Shown in pieces: positions 25,101 through 37,434 of a stretch of DNA of 64,000 nt. The notes under the pieces were generated by a model, which did no database searches, was not told the origin of the DNA, and saw nothing but the letters and a program-made list of their open reading frames with translations. How positions within the stretch are numbered: the stretch's first letter is position 1; each line of letters opens with the position of its first letter. The translations under genes were made by a program, and so were the position numbers. This DNA comes from Coriaria nepalensis (Eukaryota; Streptophyta; Magnoliopsida; Cucurbitales; Coriariaceae): contig CP114482.1 of NCBI GenBank assembly GCA_027186245.1, positions 24,447,209 to 24,511,208 of the forward strand, given 5' to 3'.

Positions 25101-25940
25101 GAAGTGATTTAGAATGATTTACGGACTAATAGAGACGCAAAAATATGACTTGAACGCTAAAAAATGCAGAGTTGCCATCAATAGATCAATTGCAAGTTAT
25201 GCACGAAAGTCGCGTTTTAATTGCAAAAAGAGAATTGGTTCGAAGTGCATTCAAACAATTTAATGATTGAAAAGACTGAGTGATATGCTTTTTAATGCTA
25301 AATTAATGCATTGTTGTCTTCAATAGATTAATTACAAGTTATGTAAGAAAATAATATTTGAAGGGCGAAAATAGAATTCGGTCGAATTAATTTAGAATGA
25401 TTTAATGACTAAAAGAGACTCAATGACATGACTTTAAGGCTAAACAAATGCATTGTTGCCTTCAATAGATCAACTGCAAGTTACGCACGAAAGTCATGTT
25501 TAAAGGCCGAATTTCGTTCGAAGTGATTTAGAATGATTTACGGACTAATAGAGACGCAAAAATATGACTTGAACGCTAAAAAATGCAGAGTTGCCATCAA
25601 TAGATCAATTGCAAGTTATGCACGAAAGTCGCGTTTTAATTGCAAAAAGAGAATTGGTTCGAAGTGCATTCAAACAATTTAATGATTGAAAAGACTGAGT
25701 GATATGCTTTTTAATGCTAAATTAATGCATTGTTGTCTTCAATAGATTAATTACAAGTTATGTAAGAAAATAATATTTGAAGGGCGAAAATAGAATTCGG
25801 TCGAATTAATTTAGAATGATTTAATGACTAAAAGAGACTCAATGACATGACTTTAAGGCTAAACAAATGCATTGTTGCCTTCAATAGATCAACTGCAAGT
25901 TACGCACGAAAGTCATGTTTAAAGGCCGAATTTCATACGA
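22180..25940 (+). repeat. Homogenised run of near-identical 419-bp trimers (acggactaatag type)
   Basis: The C-end marker acggactaatagagac occurs at 22188, 23026, 23445, 23864, 24283, 24702, 25121 and 25540, all at multiples of 419 bp. The trimers are almost identical, with gaattcggtcg in B and gttttaattgc in A. Two sub-haplotypes alternate: one has caccaaag, gtgccttc, gctaaaat, caacagatg and aatgtttg; the other has cacgaaag, gtgcattc, gctaaatt, aatagatta and aatatttg. The trimer after 24702 mixes the two. The run stops near 25940, where ttcatacgaag and agacacaaaa appear. Confidence 0.9.
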
Positions 25941-26123
25941 AGTGATTTAGAATGATTTACTGACTAAAAGAGACACAAAAATATGGCTTAAACGCTAAAA
26001 AATGCAGAGTTGCCATCAAAAGATCAATTGCAAGTTATGCACCAAAGTCGCGTTTTAAATGCAAAAAGAGAATTGGTTCGAAGTGCCTTCAAACAATTTA
26101 ATGATTGAAAAGACTGAGTGATA

Positions 26124-27083
26124 TGCTTTTTAATGCTAAAATAATGGATTGTTGTCTTCAATAGATTAATTACAAGTTATGTAAGAAAATAATATTTGAA
26201 GGGCGAAAATAGAATTCGTTCGACCTAATTTAGAATGATTTAATGACTAGAAGAGAGTCAGTGACATGACTTTAAGGCTAAAGAAATGCATTGTTCCGTA
26301 TAATAGATCAACTGCAAGTTACGCACGAAAGTCATGTTTAAAGGCCGAATTTCGTTCGAAGTGATTTAGAATGATTTACTGAGTAAAAAACACGCAAAAA
26401 TATGACTTCAACGCTTCAAAAGGCATAGTTGCCATCAATAGATCAATTGCAAGTTATGCACGAAAGTCGCGTTTTAAATGCAAAAAGAGAATTGGTTCGA
26501 AGTGCCTTCAAAGAATTTAATGATTGAAAAGACTGAGTGATATGCTTTTTAATGCTAAAATAATGCATTGTTGTCATCAATAGATTAATTACAAGTTATG
26601 TAAGAAAATAATATTTGAAGGGCGAAAATAGAATTTGTTCGAACTAATTTAGAATTATTTAATGACTAGAAGAGACTCAGTGACATGACTTTAAGGCTAA
26701 ACAAATGCATTGTTGCCTATAATAGATCAACTGCAAGTTATGCACGAAAGTCATGTTTAAAGGCGGAATTTCGTTCGAAGTGATTTAGAAGGATTTACTG
26801 ACTAAAAGAGACGCAAAAATATGACTTGAATGCTAAAAAATGCATAGTTGCCATCAATAGATCAATTGCAAGTTATGCACTAAAGTCGCATTTTAAATGC
26901 AAAAAGAGAATTGGTTCGAAGTGCCTTCAAACAATTTAATGATTGAAAAGACTGAGTGATATGCTTTTTAATGCTAAAATAATGCATTGTTGTCTTCAAT
27001 AGATTAATTACAAGTTATGTAAGAAAATAATGTTTGAAGGGCGAAAATAGAATTCGGTCGAATTAATTTAGAATGATTTAATC
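26124..27083 (+). repeat. Start of the second 7124-bp-offset copy
   Basis: From an interval 26045-26146 onward the sequence switches from the type seen near 22632 (atggcttaaacgc, caaaagatc, caccaaag) to the type of 18.9-19.9 kb. The matches continue through gacctaattt at 26222 and agtaaaaaacacgc at 26382. Small differences from the first copy exist: gaattattt near 26651 for gaatgattt, and gtcgcatttt near 26885 for gtcgcgtttt. The spacing stays at 7124 bp until one base is lost at catgtttaagg (27171). Confidence 0.82.
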
Positions 27084-30016
27084 ACTAAAAGAGACTCAAT
27101 GACATGACTTTAAGGCTAAACAAATGCATTGTTGCCTTCAATAGATCAACTGCAAGTTACGCACGAAAGTCATGTTTAAGGCCGAATTTCGTTCGAAGTG
27201 ATTTAGAAGGATTTATTGACTAAAAGAGACGCAAAAATATGACTTGAATGCTAAAAAATGCATAGTTGCCATCAATAGATCAATTGCAAGTTATGCACTA
27301 AAGTCGCGTTTTAAATGCAAAAAGAGAATTGGTTCGAAGTGCCTTCAAACAATTTAATGATTGAAAAGACTGAGTGATATGCCTTTTAATGCTAAAATAA
27401 TGCATTGTTGTCTTCAATAGATTAATTACAAGTTATGTAAGAAAATAATGTTTGAAGGGCAAAAATAGAATTCGTTCGAATTAATTTAGAATGATTTAAA
27501 GACTAAAAGAGACTCAATGACATGACTTTAAGGCTAAACAAATGCATTGTTACCTTCAATAGATCAACTGCAAGTTACGCACGAAAATAATGTTTAAACG
27601 CTGAATTTCGTTCGAAGTGATTTAGAATGATTTACTGACTAAATGAGACGCAAAAATATGACTTGAACGCTAAAAAACGCATAGTTGCCATCAATAGATC
27701 AATTGCAAGTTATGCACGAAAGTCGCGTTTTAAATGTAAAAAGAGAATTGGTTCGAAGTGCCTTCAAACAATTTAATGATTGAAAAGACTGAGTGATATG
27801 CTTTTTAATGCTAAAATAATGCATTGTTGTCTTCAATAGATTAATTGCAAGTTATGTAAGAAAATAATGTTTGAATGGCGAAAATAGAATTCGTTCGAAC
27901 TAATTTAGAATGATTTAATGACTAAAAGAGACTCAGTGACATGAATTTAAGGCTAAGGAAATGCATTGTTCCGTATAATAGATCAACTGCAAGTTACGCA
28001 CGAAAGTCATGTTTAAAGGCCGAATTTTGTTCGATGTGATTTAGAATGATTTACTGAGTAAAAGAGACGCAAAAATATGACTTGAACACAAAAAAAGGCA
28101 TAGTTGCCATCAATAGATCAATTGCAAGTTATGCACGAAAGTCGCGTTTGAAATGCAAAAAGAGAATTGGTTCGAAGTGCCTTCAAACAATTTAATGATT
28201 GAAAAGACTGAGTGATATGCTTTTTAATGCTAAAATAATGGATTGTTGTCTTCAATAGATTAATTACAAGTTATGTAAGAAAATAATATTTGAAGGGCGA
28301 AAATAGAATTCGTTCGAACTAATTTAGAATGATTTAATGACTAAAAGAGACTCAGTGACATGAATTTAAGGCTAAAGAAATGCATTGTTCCGTATAATAG
28401 ATCAACTGCAAGTTATGCACGAAAGTCATGTTTAAATGCCGAATTTCATACGAAGTGATTTAGAATGATTTACTGACTAAAAAAGACGCAAAAATATGAC
28501 TTTAAAGCTCAAAAAATGCATAGTTGCCATCAATAGATCAATTGAAAATTATGCATGAAGATGGCGTTCTAAATGCAAAAAAAGAATTGGTTCGAAGTGC
28601 CTTCAAACAATTTAATGATTGAAAAGACTGAGTGATATGCTTTTTAATGCTAAAATAATGGACTGTTGTCTTCGATAGATTAATTACAAGTTATGTAAGA
28701 AAATAATATTTGAATGGCGAAAATAGAATTCATTCGAACTAATTTAGAATGATTTAATGACTAGAAGAGACTCAGTGACATGTCTTTAAGGCTAAACAAA
28801 TGCATTGTGGCCTATAATAGATCAACTGCAAGTTATGCACGAAAGTCATGTTTAAATGCCGAATTTCATACGAAGTGATTTAGAATGATTTACTGACTAA
28901 AACAGACGCAAAAATATGGCTTGAACGCTAAAAAATGCAGAGTTGCCATCAATAGATCAATTGCAAGTTAGGCACGAAAGTCGCGTTTTAAATGCAAAAA
29001 GAGAATTGGTTCGAAGTGCCTTCAAACAATTTAATGATTGAAAAGACTGAGTGATATGCTTTTTAATGCTAAAATAATGCATTGTTGTCTTCAATAGATT
29101 AATTACAAGTTATGTAAGAAAATAATGTTTGAAGGGCGAAAATAGAATTCGGTCGAATTAATTTAGAATGATTTAATGACTAAAAGAGACTCAATGACAT
29201 GACTTTAAGGCTAAACAAATGCATTGTTGCCTTCAATAGATCAACTGCAAGTTCCGCACAAAAGTCATGTTTAAAGGCCGGATTTCGTTCGAAGTGATTT
29301 AGAATGATTTACTGACTAAAAGAGACGCAAAAATATGACTTGAACGCTAAAAAAAGCATAGTTGCCATCAATAGATCAATTGCAAGTTATGCACGAAAGT
29401 CGCGTTTTAAATGCAAAAAGAGAATTGGTTCGAAGTGCCTTCAAACAATTTAATGATTGAAAAGACTGAGTGATATGCTTTTTAATGCTAAAATAATGCA
29501 TTGTTGTCTTCAATAGATTAATTACAAGTTATGCAAGAAAATAATATTTGAAGGGCGAAAATAGAATTCGTTCGAACTAATTTAGAATGATTTAATGACT
29601 AGAAGAGACTCAGTGACATGACTTTAAAGCTAAACAAATGCATTGTTGCCTATAATAGATCAACTGCAAGTTATGCACGAAAGTCATGTTTAAATGCCGA
29701 ATTTCATACGAAGTGATTTAGAATGATTTACTGACTAAAAGAGACACAAAAATATGGCTTAAACGCTAAAAAATGCAGAGTTGCCATCAAAAGATCAATT
29801 GCAAGTTATGCACCAAAGTCGCGTTTTAAATGCAAAAAGAGAATTGGTTCGAAGTGCCTTCAAACAATTTAATGATTGAAAAGACTGAGTGATATGCTTT
29901 TTAATGGTAAAATAATGCATTGTTGTCTTCAACAGATGAATTGCAAGTTATGTAAGAAAATAATGTTTGAAGGGCGAAAATAGAATTCGGTCGAATTAAT
30001 TTAGAATGATTTAATG
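27084..30016 (+). repeat. 21-mer tandem duplication, copy 1 (2933 bp)
   Basis: The one-base-deleted marker catgtttaaggcc lies at 27171 and 30104, exactly 2933 bp (7 x 419) apart; acgaaaataatg lies at 27581 and 30514. Both copies share gttccgcac with ccggatttcg (29251 region), gttaggcacg and the gatggcgttct A variant (28560, 31493). The breakpoint lies in an interval of about 27084-27177 (and +2933, +5866): atcactaaaag at 27083 is not copied, and the normal catgtttaaaggcc is back at about 33037. Confidence 0.9.
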
Positions 30017-32949
30017 ACTAAAAGAGACTCAATGACATGACTTTAAGGCTAAACAAATGCATTGTTGCCTTCAATAGATCAACTGCAAGTTACGCACGAA
30101 AGTCATGTTTAAGGCCGAATTTCGTTCGAAGTGATTTAGAAGGATTTATTGACTAAAAGAGACGCAAAAATATGACTTGAATGCTAAAAAATGCATAGTT
30201 GCCATCAATAGATCAATTGCAAGTTATGCACTAAAGTCGCGTTTTAAATGCAAAAAGAGAATTGGTTCGAAGTGCCTTCAAACAATTTAATGATTGAAAA
30301 GACTGAGTGATATGCCTTTTAATGCTAAAATAATGCATTGTTGTCTTCAATAGATTAATTACAAGTTATGTAAGAAAATAATGTTTGAAGGGCAAAAATA
30401 GAATTCGTTCGAATTAATTTAGAATGATTTAAAGACTAAAAGAGACTCAATGACATGACTTTAAGGCTAAACAAATGCATTGTTACCTTCAATAGATCAA
30501 CTGCAAGTTACGCACGAAAATAATGTTTAAACGCTGAATTTCGTTCGAAGTGATTTAGAATGATTTACTGACTAAATGAGACGCAAAAATATGACTTGAA
30601 CGCTAAAAAACGCATAGTTGCCATCAATAGATCAATTGCAAGTTATGCACGAAAGTCGCGTTTTAAATGTAAAAAGAGAATTGGTTCGAAGTGCCTTCAA
30701 ACAATTTAATGATTGAAAAGACTGAGTGATATGCTTTTTAATGCTAAAATAATGCATTGTTGTCTTCAATAGATTAATTGCAAGTTATGTAAGAAAATAA
30801 TGTTTGAATGGCGAAAATAGAATTCGTTCGAACTAATTTAGAATGATTTAATGACTAAAAGAGACTCAGTGACATGAATTTAAGGCTAAGGAAATGCATT
30901 GTTCCGTATAATAGATCAACTGCAAGTTACGCACGAAAGTCATGTTTAAAGGCCGAATTTTGTTCGATGTGATTTAGAATGATTTACTGAGTAAAAGAGA
31001 CGCAAAAATATGACTTGAACACAAAAAAAGGCATAGTTGCCATCAATAGATCAATTGCAAGTTATGCACGAAAGTCGCGTTTGAAATGCAAAAAGAGAAT
31101 TGGTTCGAAGTGCCTTCAAACAATTTAATGATTGAAAAGACTGAGTGATATGCTTTTTAATGCTAAAATAATGGATTGTTGTCTTCAATAGATTAATTAC
31201 AAGTTATGTAAGAAAATAATATTTGAAGGGCGAAAATAGAATTCGTTCGAACTAATTTAGAATGATTTAATGACTAAAAGAGACTCAGTGACATGAATTT
31301 AAGGCTAAAGAAATGCATTGTTCCGTATAATAGATCAACTGCAAGTTATGCACGAAAGTCATGTTTAAATGCCGAATTTCATACGAAGTGATTTAGAATG
31401 ATTTACTGACTAAAAAAGACGCAAAAATATGACTTTAAAGCTCAAAAAATGCATAGTTGCCATCAATAGATCAATTGAAAATTATGCATGAAGATGGCGT
31501 TCTAAATGCAAAAAAAGAATTGGTTCGAAGTGCCTTCAAACAATTTAATGATTGAAAAGACTGAGTGATATGCTTTTTAATGCTAAAATAATGGACTGTT
31601 GTCTTCGATAGATTAATTACAAGTTATGTAAGAAAATAATATTTGAATGGCGAAAATAGAATTCATTCGAACTAATTTAGAATGATTTAATGACTAGAAG
31701 AGACTCAGTGACATGTCTTTAAGGCTAAACAAATGCATTGTGGCCTATAATAGATCAACTGCAAGTTATGCACGAAAGTCATGTTTAAATGCCGAATTTC
31801 ATACGAAGTGATTTAGAATGATTTACTGACTAAAACAGACGCAAAAATATGGCTTGAACGCTAAAAAATGCAGAGTTGCCATCAATAGATCAATTGCAAG
31901 TTAGGCACGAAAGTCGCGTTTTAAATGCAAAAAGAGAATTGGTTCGAAGTGCCTTCAAACAATTTAATGATTGAAAAGACTGAGTGATATGCTTTTTAAT
32001 GCTAAAATAATGCATTGTTGTCTTCAATAGATTAATTACAAGTTATGTAAGAAAATAATGTTTGAAGGGCGAAAATAGAATTCGGTCGAATTAATTTAGA
32101 ATGATTTAATGACTAAAAGAGACTCAATGACATGACTTTAAGGCTAAACAAATGCATTGTTGCCTTCAATAGATCAACTGCAAGTTCCGCACAAAAGTCA
32201 TGTTTAAAGGCCGGATTTCGTTCGAAGTGATTTAGAATGATTTACTGACTAAAAGAGACGCAAAAATATGACTTGAACGCTAAAAAAAGCATAGTTGCCA
32301 TCAATAGATCAATTGCAAGTTATGCACGAAAGTCGCGTTTTAAATGCAAAAAGAGAATTGGTTCGAAGTGCCTTCAAACAATTTAATGATTGAAAAGACT
32401 GAGTGATATGCTTTTTAATGCTAAAATAATGCATTGTTGTCTTCAATAGATTAATTACAAGTTATGCAAGAAAATAATATTTGAAGGGCGAAAATAGAAT
32501 TCGTTCGAACTAATTTAGAATGATTTAATGACTAGAAGAGACTCAGTGACATGACTTTAAAGCTAAACAAATGCATTGTTGCCTATAATAGATCAACTGC
32601 AAGTTATGCACGAAAGTCATGTTTAAATGCCGAATTTCATACGAAGTGATTTAGAATGATTTACTGACTAAAAGAGACACAAAAATATGGCTTAAACGCT
32701 AAAAAATGCAGAGTTGCCATCAAAAGATCAATTGCAAGTTATGCACCAAAGTCGCGTTTTAAATGCAAAAAGAGAATTGGTTCGAAGTGCCTTCAAACAA
32801 TTTAATGATTGAAAAGACTGAGTGATATGCTTTTTAATGGTAAAATAATGCATTGTTGTCTTCAACAGATGAATTGCAAGTTATGTAAGAAAATAATGTT
32901 TGAAGGGCGAAAATAGAATTCGGTCGAATTAATTTAGAATGATTTAATG
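30017..32949 (+). repeat. 21-mer tandem duplication, copy 2 (2933 bp)
   Basis: This copy is almost base-for-base the same as 27084-30016; I noticed very few differences when comparing marker sites. Because the first copy is itself derived from the 19-22 kb block, segments such as acgaaaataatg occur three times (20458, 27581, 30514). The near identity of these two copies against the more visible differences from the 20-22 kb copy suggests that the 2933-bp duplication is the younger event. Confidence 0.9.
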
Positions 32950-32999
32950 ACTAAAAGAGACTCAATGACATGACTTTAAGGCTAAACAAATGCATTGTT

Positions 33000-35900
33000 G
33001 CCTTCAATAGATCAACTGCAAGTTACGCACGAAAGTCATGTTTAAAGGCCGAATTTCGTTCGAAGTGATTTAGAATGATTTACGGACTAATAGAGACGCA
33101 AAAATATGACTTGAACGCTAAAAATTGCAGAGTTGCCATCAATAGATCAATTGCAAGTTATGCACGAAAGTCGCGTTTTAATTGCAAAAAGAGAATTGGT
33201 TCGAAGTGCATTCAAACAATTTAATGATTGAAAAGACTGAGTGATATGCTTTTTAATGCTAAATTAATGCATTGTTGTCTTCAATAGATTAATTACAAGT
33301 TATGTAAGAAAATAATATTTGAAGGGCGAAAATAGAATTCGGTCGAATTAATTTAGAATGATTTAATGACTAAAAGAGACTCAATGACATGACTTTAAGG
33401 CTAAACAAATGCATTGTTGCCTTCAATAGATCAACTGCAAGTTACGCACGAAAGTCATGTTTAAAGGCCGAATTTCGTTCGAAGTGATTTAGAATGATTT
33501 ACGGACTAATAGAGACGCAAAAATATGACTTGAACGCTAAAAAATGCAGAGTTGCCATCAATAGATCAATTGCAAGTTATGCACCAAAGTCGCGTTTTAA
33601 TTGCAAAAAGAGAATTGGTTCGAAGTGCCTTCAAACAATTTAATGATTGAAAAGACTGAGTGATATGCTTTTTAATGCTAAAATAATGCATTGTTGTCTT
33701 CAACAGATGAATTGCAAGTTATGTAAGAAAATAATGTTTGAAGGGCGAAAATAGAATTCGGTCGAATTAATTTAGAATGATTTAATGACTAAAAGAGACT
33801 CAATGACATGACTTTAAGGCTAAACAAATGCATTGTTGCCTTCAATAGATCAACTGCAAGTTACGCACGAAAGTCATGTTTAAAGGCCGAATTTCGTTCG
33901 AAGTGATTTAGAATGATTTACGGACTAATAGAGACGCAAAAATATGACTTGAACGCTAAAAAATGCAGAGTTGCCATCAATAGATCAATTGCAAGTTATG
34001 CACGAAAGTCGCGTTTTAATTGCAAAAAGAGAATTGGTTCGAAGTGCATTCAAACAATTTAATGATTGAAAAGACTGAGTGATATGCTTTTTAATGCTAA
34101 ATTAATGCATTGTTGTCTTCAATAGATTAATTACAAGTTATGTAAGAAAATAATATTTGAAGGGCGAAAATAGAATTCGGTCGAATTAATTTAGAATGAT
34201 TTAATGACTAAAAGAGACTCAATGACATGACTTTAAGGCTAAACAAATGCATTGTTGCCTTCAATAGATCAACTGCAAGTTACGCACGAAAGTCATGTTT
34301 AAAGGCCGAATTTCATACGAAGTGATTTAGAATGATTTACTGACTAAAAGAGACACAAAAATATGGCTTAAACGCTAAAAAATGCAGAGTTGCCATCAAA
34401 AGATCAATTGCAAGTTATGCACCAAAGTCGCGTTTTAAATGCAAAAAGAGAATTGGTTCGAAGTGCCTTCAAACAATTTAATGATTGAAAAGACTGAGTG
34501 ATATGCTTTTTAATGGTAAAATAATGCATTGTTGTCTTCAACAGATGAATTGCAAGTTATGTAAGAAAATAATGTTTGAAGGGCGAAAATAGAATTCGGT
34601 CGAATTAATTTAGAATGATTTAATGACTAAAAGAGACTCAATGACATGACTTTAAGGCTAAACAAATGCATTGTTGCCTTCAATAGATCAACTGCAAGTT
34701 ACGCACGAAAGTCATGTTTAAAGGCCGAATTTCGTTCGAAGTGATTTAGAATGATTTACGGACTAATAGAGACGCAAAAATATGACTTGAACGCTAAAAA
34801 ATGCAGAGTTGCCATCAATAGATCAATTGCAAGTTATGCACGAAAGTCGCGTTTTAATTGCAAAAAGAGAATTGGTTCGAAGTGCATTCAAACAATTTAA
34901 TGATTGAAAAGACTGAGTGATATGCTTTTTAATGCTAAATTAATGCATTGTTGTCTTCAATAGATTAATTACAAGTTATGTAAGAAAATAATATTTGAAG
35001 GGCGAAAATAGAATTCGGTCGAATTAATTTAGAATGATTTAATGACTAAAAGAGACTCAATGACATGACTTTAAGGCTAAACAAATGCATTGTTGCCTTC
35101 AATAGATCAACTGCAAGTTACGCACGAAAGTCATGTTTAAAGGCCGAATTTCGTTCGAAGTGATTTAGAATGATTTACGGACTAATAGAGACGCAAAAAT
35201 ATGACTTGAACGCTAAAAAATGCAGAGTTGCCATCAATAGATCAATTGCAAGTTATGCACCAAAGTCGCGTTTTAATTGCAAAAAGAGAATTGGTTCGAA
35301 TGCCTTGAAACAATTTAATGATTGAAAAGACTGAGTGATATGCTTTTTAATGCTAAAATAATGCATTGTTGTCTTCAACAGATGAATTGCAAGTTATGTA
35401 AGAAAATAGTGTTTGAAGGGCGAAAATAGAATTCGGTCGAATTAATTTAGAATGATTTAATGACTAAAAGAGACTCAATGACATGACCTTAAGGCTAAAC
35501 AAATGCATTGTTGCCTTCAATAGATCAACTGCAAGTTACGCACGAAAGTCATGTTTAAAGGCCGAATTTCGTTCGAAGTGATTTAGAATGATTTACTGAC
35601 TAAAAGAGACGCAAAAATATGACTTGAACGCTAAAAAAAGCATAGTTGCCATCAATAGATCAATTGCAAGTTATGCACGAAAGTCGCGTTTTAAATGCAA
35701 AAAGAGAATTGGTTCGAAGTGCCTTCAAACAATTTAATGATTGAAAAGACTGAGTGATATGCTTTTTAATGCTAAAATAATGCATTGTTGTCTTCAATAG
35801 ATTAATTACAAGTTATGCAAGAAAATAATATTTGAAGGGCGAAAATAGAATTCGTTCGAACTAATTTAGAATGATTTAATGACTAGAAGAGACTCAGTGA

Positions 35901-36440
35901 CATGACTTTAAGGCTAAACAAATGCATTGTTGCCTATAATAGATCAACTGCAAGTTATGCACGAAAGTCATGTTTAAATGCCGAATTTCATACGAAGTGA
36001 TTTAGAATGATTTACTGACTAAAAGAGACGCAAAAATATGGCTTAAACGCTAAAAAATGCAGAGTTGCCATCAAAAGATCAATTGCAAGTTATGCACCAA
36101 AGTCGCGTTTTAAATGCAAAAAGAGAATTGGTTCGAAGTGCCTTCAAACAATTTAATGATTGAAAAGACTGAGTGATATGCTTTTTAATGGTAAAATAAT
36201 GCATTGTTGTCTTCAACAGATGAATTGCAAGTTATGTAAGAAAATAATGTTTGAAGGGCGAAAATAGAATTCGGTCGAATTAATTTAGAATGATTTAATG
36301 ACTAAAAGAGACTCAATGACATGACTTTAAGGCTAAACAAATGTATTGTTGCCTTCAATAGATCAACTGCAAGTTACGCACGAAAGTCATGTTTAAAGGC
36401 CGAATTTCGTTCGAAGTGATTTAGAATGATTTACTGACTA
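33000..36440 (+). repeat. Second homogenised trimer run (acggactaatag type)
   Basis: The marker acggactaatagagac appears at 33082, 33501, 33920, 34758 and 35177, all on the 419-bp grid. The spacing 25540 to 33082 is exactly 7542 bp (18 x 419). At the skipped grid position 34339 the C2 form with agacacaaaa and atggcttaaacgc stands instead, as at about 25970 and 32688. A later single copy with gagttacggactaatag lies at 36848. There is a small deletion near 35297 (gttcgaatgccttg for gttcgaagtgcctt) and one private change, aataatg to aatagtg, near 35408. Confidence 0.87.
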
Positions 36441-37434
36441 AAAAAGACGCAAAAATATGACTTCAACGCTAAAAAAGGCATAGTTACCATCAATAGATCA
36501 ATTGCAAGTTATGCACGAAAGTCGCGTTTTAAATGCAAAAAGAGAATTGGTTCGAAGTGCCTTCAAACAATATAATGATTGAAAAGACTGAGTGATATGC
36601 TTTTTAATGCTAAAATAATGCATTGTTGTCTTCAATAGATTAATTACAAGTTATGTAAGAAAATAATATTTGAAGGGTGAAAATAGAATTCGTTCGAACT
36701 AATTTAGAATGATTTAATGACTAAAAGAGACTCAATGACATGACTTTAAGGCTAAACAAATGCATTGTTGCCTTCAATAGATCAACTGCAAGTTACGCAC
36801 GAAAGTCATGTTTAAAGGCCGAATTTCGTTCGAAGTGATTTAGAATGAGTTACGGACTAATAGAGACGCAAAAATATGACTTGAACGCTAAAAAATGCAG
36901 AGTTGCCATCAATAGATCAATTGCAAGTTATGCACCAAAGTCGCGTGTTAATTGCAAAAAGAGAATTGGTTCGAAGTGCCTTCAAACAATTTAATGATTG
37001 AAAAGACTGAGTGATATGCTTTTTAATGCTAAAATAATGCATTGTTGTCTTCAACAGATGAATTGCAAGTTATGTAAGAAAATAATGTTTGAAGGGCGAA
37101 AATAGAATTCGGTCGAATTAATTTAGAATGATTTAATGACTAAAAGAGACTCAATGACATGACTTTAAGGCTAAACAAATGCATTGTTGCCTTCAATAGA
37201 TCAACTGCAAGTTACGCACGAAAGTCATGTTTAAAGGCCGAATTTCGTTCGAAGTGATTTAGAATGATTTACTGACTAAAAGAGACGCAAAAATATGACT
37301 TGAACGCTAAAAAAGGCATAGTTGCCATCGATAGATCAATTGCAAGTTATGCACGAAAGTCGCGTTTTAAATGCAAAAAGAGAATTGGTACGAAGTGCCT
37401 TCAAACAATTTAATGATTGAAAAGACTGAGTGAT
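36440..37434 (+). repeat. Linking trimers before the 15-mer duplication
   Basis: About two and a half in-register trimers lie between the homogenised run and the 2099-bp duplication. They include gagttacggactaatag with gtcgcgtgttaattgc (about 36848-36955), which reappears near 52359-52460 as gagttatggactaattg with gtcgcgtgttaattgc, so this is the left end of the domain copied at 52.3 kb. Private changes are gccatcgatag near 37325 and gaattggtacg near 37383. Confidence 0.8.
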
